Positions 1 through 8,129 of a stretch of DNA of 40,753 bases are shown piece by piece. The notes below the pieces were generated by a model. It saw nothing but the letters and a program-made list of their open reading frames with translations. It was not told the origin of the DNA and made no database searches. This DNA is from JAQVQN01 sp964557205. GTDB taxonomy: Bacteria > Verrucomicrobiota > Kiritimatiellia > RFP12 > UBA1067. The stretch lies in the NCBI GenBank assembly GCA_964557205.1, contig CAZKZI010000010.1, positions 1 to 40,753 on the forward strand. Direction: 5' to 3'. Made by a program: the position numbers and the translations under genes. How positions within the stretch are numbered: position 1 is the stretch's first letter; each line of letters opens with the position of its first letter.

Positions 1-49
1 TAAACACCTGACAGTCTAAACACCTAAACTCCTGCATCCTATGGGATGC
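1..49. repeat. Degenerate octad array and small hairpin
   Basis: Read on the minus strand, positions 1–33 form four 8-base units: AGGAGTTT, AGGTGTTT, AGACTGTC and AGGTGTTT. The same kind of array lies at 26437–26465. Positions 34–49 are a perfect hairpin (GCATCC, four-base loop, GGATGC). No function is apparent. Confidence 0.6.
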
Positions 50-68
50 TAATGTTGTATTATATACT

Positions 69-419
69 ATGAGCTTCTCAAAGATCACATTTCGAGTGCG
101 GCTGAAACTGCTTTGGGGTGCGGCGCGACGGCTATTTCTGAACATCTTCTGTCCCGGTTACGTGCGGGCGCGCCTAGCGCAACGCCTTGGCGAGTGTCGG
201 CGTTGCGGAGCCTGCTGTCAATTGGTCTGCAAGTGCCCTTTCTTCCGGGACGACGATCATGTTTCGTCGTGCGCGCTCTATGCTCGCCGCCCTCCGAATT
301 GTTGCAATTTCCCTATCGATGAGCAAGATCTTGCCGACCGTGACCTGGTGTCTCCAGATATTCCCTGTGGTTTCTGGTGGTCACACTCCGAGAAAGGAAA
401 GGAGCACTCGAACAAATAA
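69..419 (+). CDS. YkgJ-like Cys-cluster (putative Zn/Fe-chelating) protein
   Basis: A 116-residue protein with a basic, aromatic N-terminus and the motif C-x2-C-x2-CC at residues 43–50, followed by further cysteines. This spacing is typical of the small YkgJ/CxxCxxCC family, thought to bind zinc or iron; its biochemical role is not settled. The later YARRPPNCCNFP stretch also fits that family, in which an R-P-x-x-C segment is common. The ATG directly follows an AT-rich stretch with no Shine-Dalgarno sequence. It stands alone, about 170 bases before the permease gene, so context gives no clue. Family assignment is fairly firm; function is unknown. Confidence 0.72.
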   Translation: MSFSKITFRVRLKLLWGAARRLFLNIFCPGYVRARLAQRLGECRRCGACCQLVCKCPFFRDDDHVSSCALYARRPPNCCNFPIDEQDLADRDLVSPDIPCGFWWSHSEKGKEHSNK

Positions 420-480
420 ATCGACACATACAAATCACCAATCATAACCGATTAATTCAGGCGGTTGAAAAGGAGCACCG

Positions 481-546
481 AACAGATGTATGATTCTAGC
501 GGCAAGTATCCAGAAACCAGCAACCATAAACCAGCAACCGGCATTG
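481..546 (+). repeat. Composite repeat: 24-base core plus heptad array
   Basis: Positions 481–504 begin AACAGATGTATG and end CTAGCGGCA. They match 40208–40231 exactly on the other strand. Heptads follow: AGTATCC (505), AGAAACC (512), AGCAACC (519), ATAAACC (526), AGCAACC (533) and GGCATTG (540). The copy at the far end is also followed by heptads of the same type. The array runs directly into the hairpin at 546–577. Confidence 0.85.
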
Positions 547-577
547 CTGCGCGTCACTTGTCGGTTTGAGACGCAGC
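546..577 (+). promoter_or_regulatory. Conserved hairpin element upstream of the GntP-family permease
   Basis: The stem is GCTGC (546–550) with GCAGC (573–577), then a two-base bulge (551–552), then GTC (553–555) with GAC (570–572). The 14-base loop is ACTTGTCGGTTTGA. A second copy lies on the minus strand at 13412–13443, upstream of the sodium:solute symporter. There the loop is identical, and one stem pair changes from T:A to C:G on both sides. The flank CTTCGCTAA is shared too. It could be a cis-regulatory RNA, an operator or a dispersed repeat. Confidence 0.55.
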
Positions 578-590
578 TTCGCTAATACTT

Positions 591-1925
591 ATGAGCATAA
601 TCACGATTTCCATTTTAGTACTGATAAGCATCCTGCTAATTATCATCCTCACATCAGTGGTAAAACTGAATGCGTTCGTGTCGTTGTTTGTGATTTCATT
701 ATTACTAGCAATCACAGCACTTCCCGAGCACAATGTAGTGGATATTCTGAAACAGGGCTTTGGTAATACGATCGCTTCTATTGGGTTTCTGATTATTTTC
801 GGAGCTATCATTGCCGTTGTGCTCGATAAAACCAGAGGCGCCGTAAGTATTGCCAATTATATACTCGCGAAAACTGGACAAGCAAAAGCTGCAAAAGCAA
901 TGGGCGTTACAGGTTTTGTTGCAGGCATGCCCATTTTCTGCGACTCAGGTTTTATTATCCTGAGTGGCTTGGCTAAATCATTCAGTGCAAAAGCCAAGAT
1001 TGCCTTGCCGTTTGTGGCTTTTGTGTTAGCAACATCTCTCTACTCAGTACATTGTCTGATTCCAACACATCCCGGAGCTTTGGCTGCTGCTGGAATTTTG
1101 AAGGTAAATATAGGCCATCTGATTTTATTCGGGACTGTTTTTGCTATACCAGCAAGTATTACAGCTTTCTACTGGATAAAATGGAGAACACACAGTCATG
1201 CCGATGAAGTGGCAACAGCAACGCCGGATAATCCTCCAATCGTAGAAGAAAAAGAACTTCCTTCGGTTTTCTTGTCGCTTTTACCCATAGCTGCTCCTTT
1301 GATTTTAATTGCATTGGCTTCGGTGCTTAATGTTTTTGATTTTACGGGCAATAACCTGTTAGTTAAAAGTTTGCTTTTTCTCGGACAACCGATCATTGCA
1401 TTGCTTGTCGGAGTGCTGTTTTCCTTGTTGCTACTAAAAAACAAACGGATCACATCCTTAAATGCTGTTTTTGAAAGTGCGATTGAAAAAGCGGGACCTA
1501 TTTTAATTGTAACAGCCGCAGGAGGAATGTTCGGGCTAGTCATCAAAGAGACTGGTATCGGCGTGGCGGCAGGTGAATTTCTTTTGGCAACTGGCTTAGG
1601 TGTCGCTGTTCCATTTCTGATAGCTTTTCTATTGAAGACAGCTCAAGGCTCTTCAACAGTAGCCATCATCACCGCCGCATCTTTTGTCGCGCCAATGCTT
1701 CCTGCTTTAGGATTGGAAAGTGAAACCGGCAAACTGTTTGCAATGCTTTCGATGGGAGCAGGGTCGATGATGGTTTCTCATGCCAATGATTCTTATTTCT
1801 GGGTGGTATCCCGATTTTCGGGTGTTAATATGAACACTACACTGAAAGTTTATTCCTCCGCGACAATCGTGATGGGATTAACAGTATTTCTATGTGTGTT
1901 CATTGCTTCACGTTTTTTGCTTTAA
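591..1925 (+). CDS. GntP-family gluconate/glycerate:H+ symporter
   Basis: A 444-residue, very hydrophobic inner-membrane protein, the usual length for the GntP (gluconate:H+ symporter) family, with about 12 membrane segments. Family signatures are a CDSGFIILSGLAKS stretch near residue 118, the PTHPGALAAAG loop near residue 160, and a SHANDSYFWVVSRF stretch near the C-terminus. The next gene starts five bases downstream and encodes a glycerate kinase, so D-glycerate is a likelier substrate than gluconate; that is inferred from context. Both genes are clearly AT-richer than the following operon (1321–1380 has 20 G/C in 60). A conserved hairpin ends 13 bases before the ATG and no clear Shine-Dalgarno is seen. 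Confidence 0.9.
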   Translation: MSIITISILVLISILLIIILTSVVKLNAFVSLFVISLLLAITALPEHNVVDILKQGFGNTIASIGFLIIFGAIIAVVLDKTRGAVSIANYILAKTGQAKAAKAMGVTGFVAGMPIFCDSGFIILSGLAKSFSAKAKIALPFVAFVLATSLYSVHCLIPTHPGALAAAGILKVNIGHLILFGTVFAIPASITAFYWIKWRTHSHADEVATATPDNPPIVEEKELPSVFLSLLPIAAPLILIALASVLNVFDFTGNNLLVKSLLFLGQPIIALLVGVLFSLLLLKNKRITSLNAVFESAIEKAGPILIVTAAGGMFGLVIKETGIGVAAGEFLLATGLGVAVPFLIAFLLKTAQGSSTVAIITAASFVAPMLPALGLESETGKLFAMLSMGAGSMMVSHANDSYFWVVSRFSGVNMNTTLKVYSSATIVMGLTVFLCVFIASRFLL

Positions 1926-1929
1926 ATTA

Positions 1930-3246
1930 ATGGATATGAAAAACAGTGTAAAACAGATATTTCTTGCAGGCGTTGAAAGTGTCCTGCCTGATCAACTGAT
2001 GCGTTCACAGGTGACATTCGTTGAAGGCGTTTTGTCTGTTGCAGGAACTTCATATCCACTTGCCAGTTTCAAGAATATTTATGTGTTGGGGGCAGGGAAA
2101 GCCAGCGCATTGATGGCAAAGGAAATGGAACATATTCTCGGTGAACATATTACGGATGGTCATATTGCAGTAAAACACGGACATGCTTGTGACCTGAAAC
2201 AACTGAAAGTTACTGAAGCTGGCCATCCATTACCAGACCTAAACGGCATAACTGCAAGTCAAAAAATATTAAAAATTGCCCACAAAGCCGATGCTTGTGA
2301 TTTGGTTTTTTGTCTTTTATCTGGCGGCGCTTCAGCATTATTGGCTGACTTTCCTGAAGGATCGACTTTAGAAGATTTGATCATGACCAATGAGCTGTTG
2401 GTAAAGAGCGGAGCCAACATCAAAGAAATCAACACCGTACGTAAACATCTTTCTAAGATCAAAGGTGGGCAACTTGCTAAAGCGATACATCCGGCAACCA
2501 CCATCAGTCTGATTTTATCGGATGTGATTGGCGACCCTTTAGATGTAATTGCTTCAGGGCCAACAAGCGACGATAAATCAACATTTAAAGATGCTCTCGC
2601 TGTTATAGAAAAATATCATTTAGAGGCGCGATTGCCGGAAACGATGATGCGCTATCTTAAAAACGGTGACAACGGATTGGTCGCAGAGACACCGAAACAG
2701 GACGACATGATATTTAAAAAAGTGAATAATGTCGTTATTGGAAGTAACAGCATTGCCTTGACAGCAGCAGCCGATAAGGCAAAAGCACTTGGGTTTATAC
2801 CTTATATCATCACTGCCGCTTTGGAAGATGATTACACCAAAGTGGGTGACTTTATTCTGGAATCGATTGAAAAATATAGACAACATCAACCCAATCAACC
2901 GCTTTGTCTGCTTTTTGGAGGAGAGCCGACAGTGAAGGTAACAGGAAATGGACTTGGTGGTCGTAACCAGCATCTTGCGCTGTATTGCGCTATAAAACTT
3001 GAGGAAAGGAAAGGCCTAACACTACTTTGCGCAGGAACCGACGGCACCGATGGCCCAACCGATGCGGCAGGAGCTATCGTTGATGGACAAACAATGTCAA
3101 CGGCAAGCTCAAAAAATATCGATCCGCTGAAATACTTGCAGACATCTGATTCATATCACTTTTTCAATCAAGTTGGCGGACAGCTTGTCACAGGCTCAAC
3201 ACATACCAACGTGATGGATATTATGATTGCGTTGCTTGAATGCTGA
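1930..3246 (+). CDS. Glycerate 2-kinase, MOFRL family
   Basis: A 438-residue protein of the MOFRL/GckA/TtuD glycerate kinase family, which phosphorylates D-glycerate to 2-phosphoglycerate with ATP. Seen in sequence: YVLGAGKASALMA near the N-terminus, the LLSGGASAL loop, TVRKHLSKIKGGQLA, SDVIGDPLDVIASGPT, and the C-terminal LLCAGTDGTDGPTDAAGA motif of the MOFRL domain. ATG 1930 (or 1936) is preferred over an in-frame ATG at 1894 because the latter would overlap the permease gene and adds non-conserved residues. With the permease it forms a likely two-gene uptake-and-phosphorylation unit, AT-rich relative to its neighbours and possibly acquired. Confidence 0.9.
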   Translation: MDMKNSVKQIFLAGVESVLPDQLMRSQVTFVEGVLSVAGTSYPLASFKNIYVLGAGKASALMAKEMEHILGEHITDGHIAVKHGHACDLKQLKVTEAGHPLPDLNGITASQKILKIAHKADACDLVFCLLSGGASALLADFPEGSTLEDLIMTNELLVKSGANIKEINTVRKHLSKIKGGQLAKAIHPATTISLILSDVIGDPLDVIASGPTSDDKSTFKDALAVIEKYHLEARLPETMMRYLKNGDNGLVAETPKQDDMIFKKVNNVVIGSNSIALTAAADKAKALGFIPYIITAALEDDYTKVGDFILESIEKYRQHQPNQPLCLLFGGEPTVKVTGNGLGGRNQHLALYCAIKLEERKGLTLLCAGTDGTDGPTDAAGAIVDGQTMSTASSKNIDPLKYLQTSDSYHFFNQVGGQLVTGSTHTNVMDIMIALLEC

Positions 3247-3298
3247 AACGGGCACGGTATGATTGTCGTAACCCCCCCCAAAATGTATATTGGTACAA

Positions 3299-3796
3299 AT
3301 GACACGTTCTGGAATAGGATATGATTCCCATCGCTTGACAGATGGGCGAAGGTTGGTTTTGGGTGGGGTGGAAATACCATACTCCAGGGGGTTGGCTGGC
3401 CATTCTGACGCGGATGTGCTGATACACGCATTGTGCGACGCCTTGCTGGGCGCGGTAGCCGACGGCGATATCGGCCAACATTTTTCTGACAACGACCCGC
3501 ATTGGAAGAATGCTGACAGTACGGTGATTTTAAGCAAAGTAGCGGAGCGCCTGCGTTGCAAGGGGTGGGAGATACTGAATACGGACGTGACGGTCATTGC
3601 CGAGGCACCCAAGCTGATGGCACATATTTCGGCGATGCGCGAGCGTTTGGCTGAGGTTATGGGCATAGACAAGACGTGTATTTCGGTCAAAGCAAAAACC
3701 AACGAAGGTATGGATGCGGCAGGACGAAAAGAGGGCATTATGGCGTTGGCAATAGCCACGGTTTATTCAAAAGGCACTGATTTCGGAGAAAACTGA
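3299..3796 (+). CDS. ispF: 2-C-methyl-D-erythritol 2,4-cyclodiphosphate synthase
   Basis: A 165-residue enzyme of the MEP isoprenoid pathway; it cyclises CDP-methylerythritol phosphate to MEcPP with release of CMP. Visible signatures are GYDSHRL at the N-terminus (metal-binding D-x-H), GHSDADVLIHALCDALLGA, GDIGQHF, and the C-terminal KTNEGMDAAGRKEGI segment matching the family's TTTEGLGFTGRGEGI. An in-frame TTG at 3290 would add three residues; ATG 3299 matches the usual start. An eight-C run (3272–3279) lies in the upstream spacer. It heads a compact housekeeping operon with cysS three bases downstream. IspD is not fused to it, nor is it in this window. Confidence 0.96.
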   Translation: MTRSGIGYDSHRLTDGRRLVLGGVEIPYSRGLAGHSDADVLIHALCDALLGAVADGDIGQHFSDNDPHWKNADSTVILSKVAERLRCKGWEILNTDVTVIAEAPKLMAHISAMRERLAEVMGIDKTCISVKAKTNEGMDAAGRKEGIMALAIATVYSKGTDFGEN

Positions 3797-3799
3797 AAA

Positions 3800-5206
3800 A
3801 TGTTGATTTACAACAGTCTGACACGAAGTAAGGAAACGATTGAACCATTGGAGGACAACCATGTCCGTATGTACACATGCGGGCCGACGGTTTACAACTT
3901 CGCGCATATCGGCAATTTCCGTGCTTACACCTTCGAGGACGTATTGAGACGCACACTTTTGTTCAACGGTTACAGGGTCACGCAGGTTATGAACCTCACG
4001 GACGTGGATGACAAGACCATCCGCGGTGCCCTGTCCTCCGGGGTCTCGCTGACCGAATTCACCCGGCCTTTCAAAGATGCCTTTTTTGAGGATCTGGCGA
4101 AACTTAATATCCAGTCTGCCGAGTTCTATCCGGCTGCAACCGGCCACGTTAAAGAGATGATAGCTTTGGTCGAGACGCTGTTCAATCGTGGCCTCGCCTA
4201 CAAATCAGCCGACGGATCCGTATATTTCAATGTGGCCGCTTTTGACGGCTACGGCAAATTGTCCCGGCTGGACCGCGCAAATCTAAAAGCTGGCACCCGC
4301 GTGTCCCAAGATGAGTACAAGAAGGAAAATTACGGTGATTTCGCCTTGTGGAAGGGATGGGACGCGAGTGACGGCGATGTGGTGTGGGATTCGCCGTGGG
4401 GCAGGGGGCGACCGGGGTGGCATTTGGAGTGTTCAGCCATGTCGATCAAGTATCTGGGTAACACCTTTGACCTGCACACCGGCGGCATCGACAATCTATT
4501 TCCGCACCATGAAAATGAGATCGCGCAAGCCGAAGGAGCAACAGGCAAGCCCTTTGTCCGATACTGGATGCATTGCGCCCATTTGCGGGTCAATGGCGAA
4601 AAAATGTCAAAATCGCTCGACAACTTTTTTACTTTGCGCGATCTGCTGCGACAAAACTGGAGCGGCCGCGAGATTCGCTATGTCTTGATTAATGGCCAAT
4701 ACCGACAACCGCTCAACTTCACCTTTGCGGCACTTGATGCCGCACGGGCTTCGCTGGCCCGGATCGACGGATGCGTGGATGCATTGAGCGAGTTCGCCAA
4801 AGGTGTTGCCGCAGGAACCGCGCCGGCTGCTGCCGCAAAGACCTTGGCCGATTTTACGTTGGCGGTTAATGATGACCTCGGCATGCCTGAAGCTTTCGCG
4901 GCACTGTTCGCGCTGGTGCGCGAAAGCAACAGCTTGCTGCAACAGAAGAGACTTAGCCCTGAATCCGCTGCCGCGATCATCGCGATTTTCGAGCGGATGG
5001 ATATGGTTCTGGGCGTGGTACGTTTTGGCCGCCCGGACAAGTCCGATGCCATACCTGCCGAGGTGGAGACTCTACTGACGGAACGTGCGGCGGCGCGGGC
5101 GGCCAAGGATTGGGCGGGTTCCGACCGCATTCGGGATCAAATAGCGGAGATGGGCTGGGAAGTGCGCGATTCCAAGGAGGGGCAGAAAGTGAGAAGGTTT
5201 TCTTGA
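3800..5206 (+). CDS. cysS: Cysteinyl-tRNA synthetase
   Basis: A 468-residue class Ia synthetase that charges tRNA-Cys in the cytoplasm. The sequence shows the zinc ligand C27 in TCGPTVYN, HIGN at 36–39 (the HIGH motif), NLTDVDDK, C211 in GWHLECSAM, HHENE at 236–240 completing the zinc site, and KMSKS at 268–272. Length is normal and the C-terminal DALR and anticodon-binding regions are present. GGAG (3785–3788) precedes the ATG at a workable distance. The stop TGA overlaps the tmk ATG by one base, which suggests coupled translation. Confidence 0.98.
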   Translation: MLIYNSLTRSKETIEPLEDNHVRMYTCGPTVYNFAHIGNFRAYTFEDVLRRTLLFNGYRVTQVMNLTDVDDKTIRGALSSGVSLTEFTRPFKDAFFEDLAKLNIQSAEFYPAATGHVKEMIALVETLFNRGLAYKSADGSVYFNVAAFDGYGKLSRLDRANLKAGTRVSQDEYKKENYGDFALWKGWDASDGDVVWDSPWGRGRPGWHLECSAMSIKYLGNTFDLHTGGIDNLFPHHENEIAQAEGATGKPFVRYWMHCAHLRVNGEKMSKSLDNFFTLRDLLRQNWSGREIRYVLINGQYRQPLNFTFAALDAARASLARIDGCVDALSEFAKGVAAGTAPAAAAKTLADFTLAVNDDLGMPEAFAALFALVRESNSLLQQKRLSPESAAAIIAIFERMDMVLGVVRFGRPDKSDAIPAEVETLLTERAAARAAKDWAGSDRIRDQIAEMGWEVRDSKEGQKVRRFS

Positions 5207-5865
5207 TGAAGCGTGGAATGTTCATAACTTTCGAGGGGCCGGAGGGCAGCGGCAAGTCTACGCACATCAGGCTGCTGGCGGATTACCTGCGGGGACGTGG
5301 TGTCGAAGTAAAAACAACCAGGGAGCCGGGGGGAACACCTCTCGGCGAATCGATACGTGGCTTGCTGCAGCACAACGATTGCGGTGAGGCTCCAGTGCCG
5401 CGAGCCGAGGTTTTGCTGTTTCTCGCCAGCCGTGCCCAGCATATCGAATGTTTTATTCGTCCGGCCTTGTCGCAGGGGTTATGGGTTCTCTGCGACCGTT
5501 TCGAAGACTCGACTTTCGCGTATCAGGGTTACGGCAGGGGATTGGACCTGGACGAACTGAAAAGCGCCAACTTTTTCGCCACTGGCGGCCTGCAACCAGA
5601 CTTGACAATACTGCTGGATGTAGCTCCTGCAACAGGCCGCGAGCGGTTGAATCACAGGCATTCGCAAAACGGTTCCGCGCCTGACCGGATCGAGCGTGAA
5701 GACGAGGCTTTCCATATTAGGCTGCGTGAAGGGTTTTTGGATATATCTCAGCGAGACCCGCAGAGAATCATCGTGGTAGCTACAAACCGCGCGACTGCCG
5801 AGGTAGCCGCTGATATACGAGAAGCGGTGTGCGGACATCTTCAAAAGGCCAGTGATGCTTGTTGA
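5206..5865 (+). CDS. tmk: Thymidylate kinase
   Basis: A 219-residue dTMP kinase making dTDP for DNA synthesis. Seen: P-loop GPEGSGKST at residues 11–19, TREPGGTPLGE, the DRF(E)DST motif with the AYQG segment after it, and the Arg-rich lid DRIEREDEAFH. The reading frame is open further upstream, but ATG 5206 gives the family N-terminus and has GAGAAGG (5191–5197) eight bases before it. It overlaps cysS by one base and holB by 11 bases. The order tmk-holB-ricT resembles the tmk-holB-yaaT neighbourhood of Firmicutes. Confidence 0.97.
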   Translation: MKRGMFITFEGPEGSGKSTHIRLLADYLRGRGVEVKTTREPGGTPLGESIRGLLQHNDCGEAPVPRAEVLLFLASRAQHIECFIRPALSQGLWVLCDRFEDSTFAYQGYGRGLDLDELKSANFFATGGLQPDLTILLDVAPATGRERLNHRHSQNGSAPDRIEREDEAFHIRLREGFLDISQRDPQRIIVVATNRATAEVAADIREAVCGHLQKASDAC

Positions 5866-6847
5866 CGAAACATTTGAGATGATACGGCACGCTCTTGATT
5901 CAGGCCATCCTGCGCACGGATACTTGATCACCGGGCCGGTCAGAGGCGCAGCTATGGAGCTTGTGATGCGCGTTCTTCAACTGCTTTTTTGCCATGCGGA
6001 ACAAAAGCCATGCGGCAACTGTGATGGATGCAGGCGTGTGGTCGAAAAAACCGAGAGCGACATACACTGGATTTTTCCGGAGTTGAAGACAAGGGTGATC
6101 AGCGTGAAGCAGATGCGTGAAAAGCTTATCAACGAAATCAGTAAAACCTCTTTTTCCGGCGGTTGGAAGGCCGGGGTTCTGGTGGGGGCGGACCGGATGA
6201 ACGCCGCTTCAGCCAACGCCTTTCTCAAGACCCTTGAAGAGCCTCCTGACCGAACGCTTTTCTTTCTGCTTTCTGACGCTCCTCAACAGTTGCTGTCCAC
6301 AATCGTTTCACGGTGCCAGCGCATTGATCTTGATGATGATAGTGAATTGGCCGAACACTGGAAAGATCGAGTCATCGAGTCGTTGGCAAACGCTCAATCC
6401 GGTAAACCGTTGGAGAATCTTGCTGTCTCAACTGAGTTGTTCTCCATTCTGACTGAGATCAAGGAAGAGGCTGAGCGGCTGGTAAAAGAGGAAAAGGGTG
6501 AAGACCCGCTCGAGGATGATGAAAAGATTTTCAACGCCAAAGTGTCGTCACGTTACCGCGAGATGCGCGGTGATTTTTTAAGGGTGATAATGCGCTGGTT
6601 CCGAGACTTGTTCGGGGTGAAATGCGGTGGCGATGATTCACTTTTGTATTATCCAGTACACTTCAATCTTTACCGAGAGCGGGCTGCAAGGTTGACGTTG
6701 GCCCAGGTGCTTTATAATCTGGAGGCGGCGGAGGAATTGTCGCGACAATTTGAAAAGAATATTTCTGAAGAGACGCTTTTGGCTTATGCTGTTGACCGGT
6801 GCAATCACGGAACATTAAAACAGGAAGGTGTTAAATGCAACCGGTAG
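5855..6847 (+). CDS. holB: DNA polymerase III delta-prime-like clamp-loader subunit
   Basis: About 330 residues of the AAA+ clamp-loader type. The N-terminus reads HGYLITGPVRGAAM where an ATPase would have a P-loop; the missing Lys is expected of delta-prime, which does not hydrolyse ATP. A zinc module follows, with C-x2-C-x2-C in PCGNCDGCRR. Sensor-type segments NAASANAFLKTLEEPP and TIVSRCQRI are strongly typical. AAAAGG (5843–5848) sits six bases before ATG 5855; a GTG at 5852 is also in frame. The C-terminal third is less familiar. It overlaps tmk by 11 bases and ricT by 13. Confidence 0.92.
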   Translation: MLVDETFEMIRHALDSGHPAHGYLITGPVRGAAMELVMRVLQLLFCHAEQKPCGNCDGCRRVVEKTESDIHWIFPELKTRVISVKQMREKLINEISKTSFSGGWKAGVLVGADRMNAASANAFLKTLEEPPDRTLFFLLSDAPQQLLSTIVSRCQRIDLDDDSELAEHWKDRVIESLANAQSGKPLENLAVSTELFSILTEIKEEAERLVKEEKGEDPLEDDEKIFNAKVSSRYREMRGDFLRVIMRWFRDLFGVKCGGDDSLLYYPVHFNLYRERAARLTLAQVLYNLEAAEELSRQFEKNISEETLLAYAVDRCNHGTLKQEGVKCNR

Positions 6848-7734
6848 CGCGTATCAGAATGCCGGAAAAGGGGGTCTTCAGTTGCCGAGTTCCGGAAGCA
6901 TTGTCTCTTTTGCCGGGCAACAACTGCATTGTTGAGCTTGACTACGGTTTGGACAATGGAAACACCTTGGAGATTTATGGTTTGCACGATGAGGCTGATT
7001 CTGTGGAAAAGATGCCAAGATTTCGGGTCGTGCGTAAATTGAATCTTGAAAATGATGCGCGGCTACAAGATAACGGGGAGTTGGCAGAGAAGGCCAGAAA
7101 AGCATTTTTGCTTTCGGTGAGCACTGAAAAGACGCATGTGAGCATTCTGCATACCAGGTTCTCGTACGGCCGCGACCGTCTCTTCATTCGTTATGCTGCA
7201 GCCGTGCCGGTTGATTTAAGGCGTTTCGTCGGGCAGTTGCAGCGCGATTTCAAAACTCACGTTGACTTATGGCAGGTCGGGGTCAGAGATGAGGCAGCGC
7301 TGGTTGGGTGTCTTGGTCCTTGCGGCCGTGCGGTTTGCTGTTGCACTTGGCAACAGCATTTCAGCGGAGCGAACGTGCACATGGCCAGAGTTCAGGATAT
7401 TTCACTGAATCCGATTACTCTTAACGGCAGTTGCGGCAGGCTCAAATGTTGTCTGCGGTTTGAATATGAACAATACCGTGAAACCGGAACTTGTTTGCCA
7501 GGGCAAGGAAGCTTGGTTAAACTTCCCGAACCGGAAAACATAGTGGCTCATGTTGTCGGACGTGATATCATGAACGGCGTTTTGACGGTCAGAACCGATG
7601 ACGGGCGTTTATTAAGGGTTAAGGCCGGCGAGGTATCAGTGATGCGTAAGGTCGCGGCGTATGAATCCAAGGAGGCAACAGATGAAGATTCTAGTGATGA
7701 ATGGACCCAATCTGAAACTGCTGGGGACACGTGA
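6835..7734 (+). CDS. PSP1/RicT (YaaT)-family protein
   Basis: A 299-residue protein of the PSP1 family. The diagnostic Cys-rich core is CLGPCGRAVCCC at 159–170 followed by SLNPITLNGSCGRLKCCLRFE at about 190–210, matching RicT/YaaT of Bacillus, where these cysteines help hold an iron–sulfur cluster in a complex that influences RNA processing. Partners RicA and RicF are not in this window, so the role outside Firmicutes is uncertain. AGGAAGG (6822–6828) lies six bases before the ATG. The C-terminus is acidic and overlaps the start of aroQ by 53 bases in another frame. Confidence 0.9.
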   Translation: MQPVARIRMPEKGVFSCRVPEALSLLPGNNCIVELDYGLDNGNTLEIYGLHDEADSVEKMPRFRVVRKLNLENDARLQDNGELAEKARKAFLLSVSTEKTHVSILHTRFSYGRDRLFIRYAAAVPVDLRRFVGQLQRDFKTHVDLWQVGVRDEAALVGCLGPCGRAVCCCTWQQHFSGANVHMARVQDISLNPITLNGSCGRLKCCLRFEYEQYRETGTCLPGQGSLVKLPEPENIVAHVVGRDIMNGVLTVRTDDGRLLRVKAGEVSVMRKVAAYESKEATDEDSSDEWTQSETAGDT

Positions 7735-8128
7735 ACCCGAGATATACGGCAGAGAAACACTCGAAAGCATTGTTGAAACGCTTGTCGCCTGCGCCGCTGG
7801 CAAAGGTATCGTGATAGAAACTTTTCAAAGTGATTTGGAGGGTGAACTGGTTGCGAAGCTAGGTGGGGTAGGGGGTGTATACGACGGTGTCATATTCAAT
7901 CCTGCCGCCTATACACATACCAGTGTGGCATTGCGCGACGCGATTGCGGCTTGTGGCCTTCCTGTGGTAGAGGTTCATCTATCTAACACGCATAAGCGCG
8001 AGTCTTTCCGACATCAGAGTCTCACAGCCGGGGTTTGTCTTGGTCAAATCATGGGGTTCGGTGGTTACGGCTATCTGATGGCCTTGGAAGGTCTGGCTCA
8101 AACAATTGCTTTAAACAAAGGGAAGTGA
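7682..8128 (+). CDS. aroQ: Type II 3-dehydroquinate dehydratase
   Basis: A 148-residue enzyme of the shikimate pathway that dehydrates 3-dehydroquinate. Signatures are NGPNLKLLGTREPEIYG with the catalytic Tyr in EIYG, TFQSDLEGELV, FNPAAYTHTSVALRDA and VEVHLSNTHKRESFRHQS with the catalytic Glu and His. The reading frame is open upstream to 7661, but ATG 7682 begins the conserved MKILVMNGPN and has an ideal AAGGAGG (7669–7675) six bases before it. The first 53 bases therefore lie inside ricT in a different frame. Two bases separate it from the sugar-kinase-like gene. Confidence 0.96.
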   Translation: MKILVMNGPNLKLLGTREPEIYGRETLESIVETLVACAAGKGIVIETFQSDLEGELVAKLGGVGGVYDGVIFNPAAYTHTSVALRDAIAACGLPVVEVHLSNTHKRESFRHQSLTAGVCLGQIMGFGGYGYLMALEGLAQTIALNKGK

Positions 8129-8129
8129 T

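Noticed and set aside
3272..3279. Eight-C run as a phase-variable switch for ispF
   Set aside because: It lies outside the coding region and ispF is a housekeeping gene; length change would have little obvious effect.
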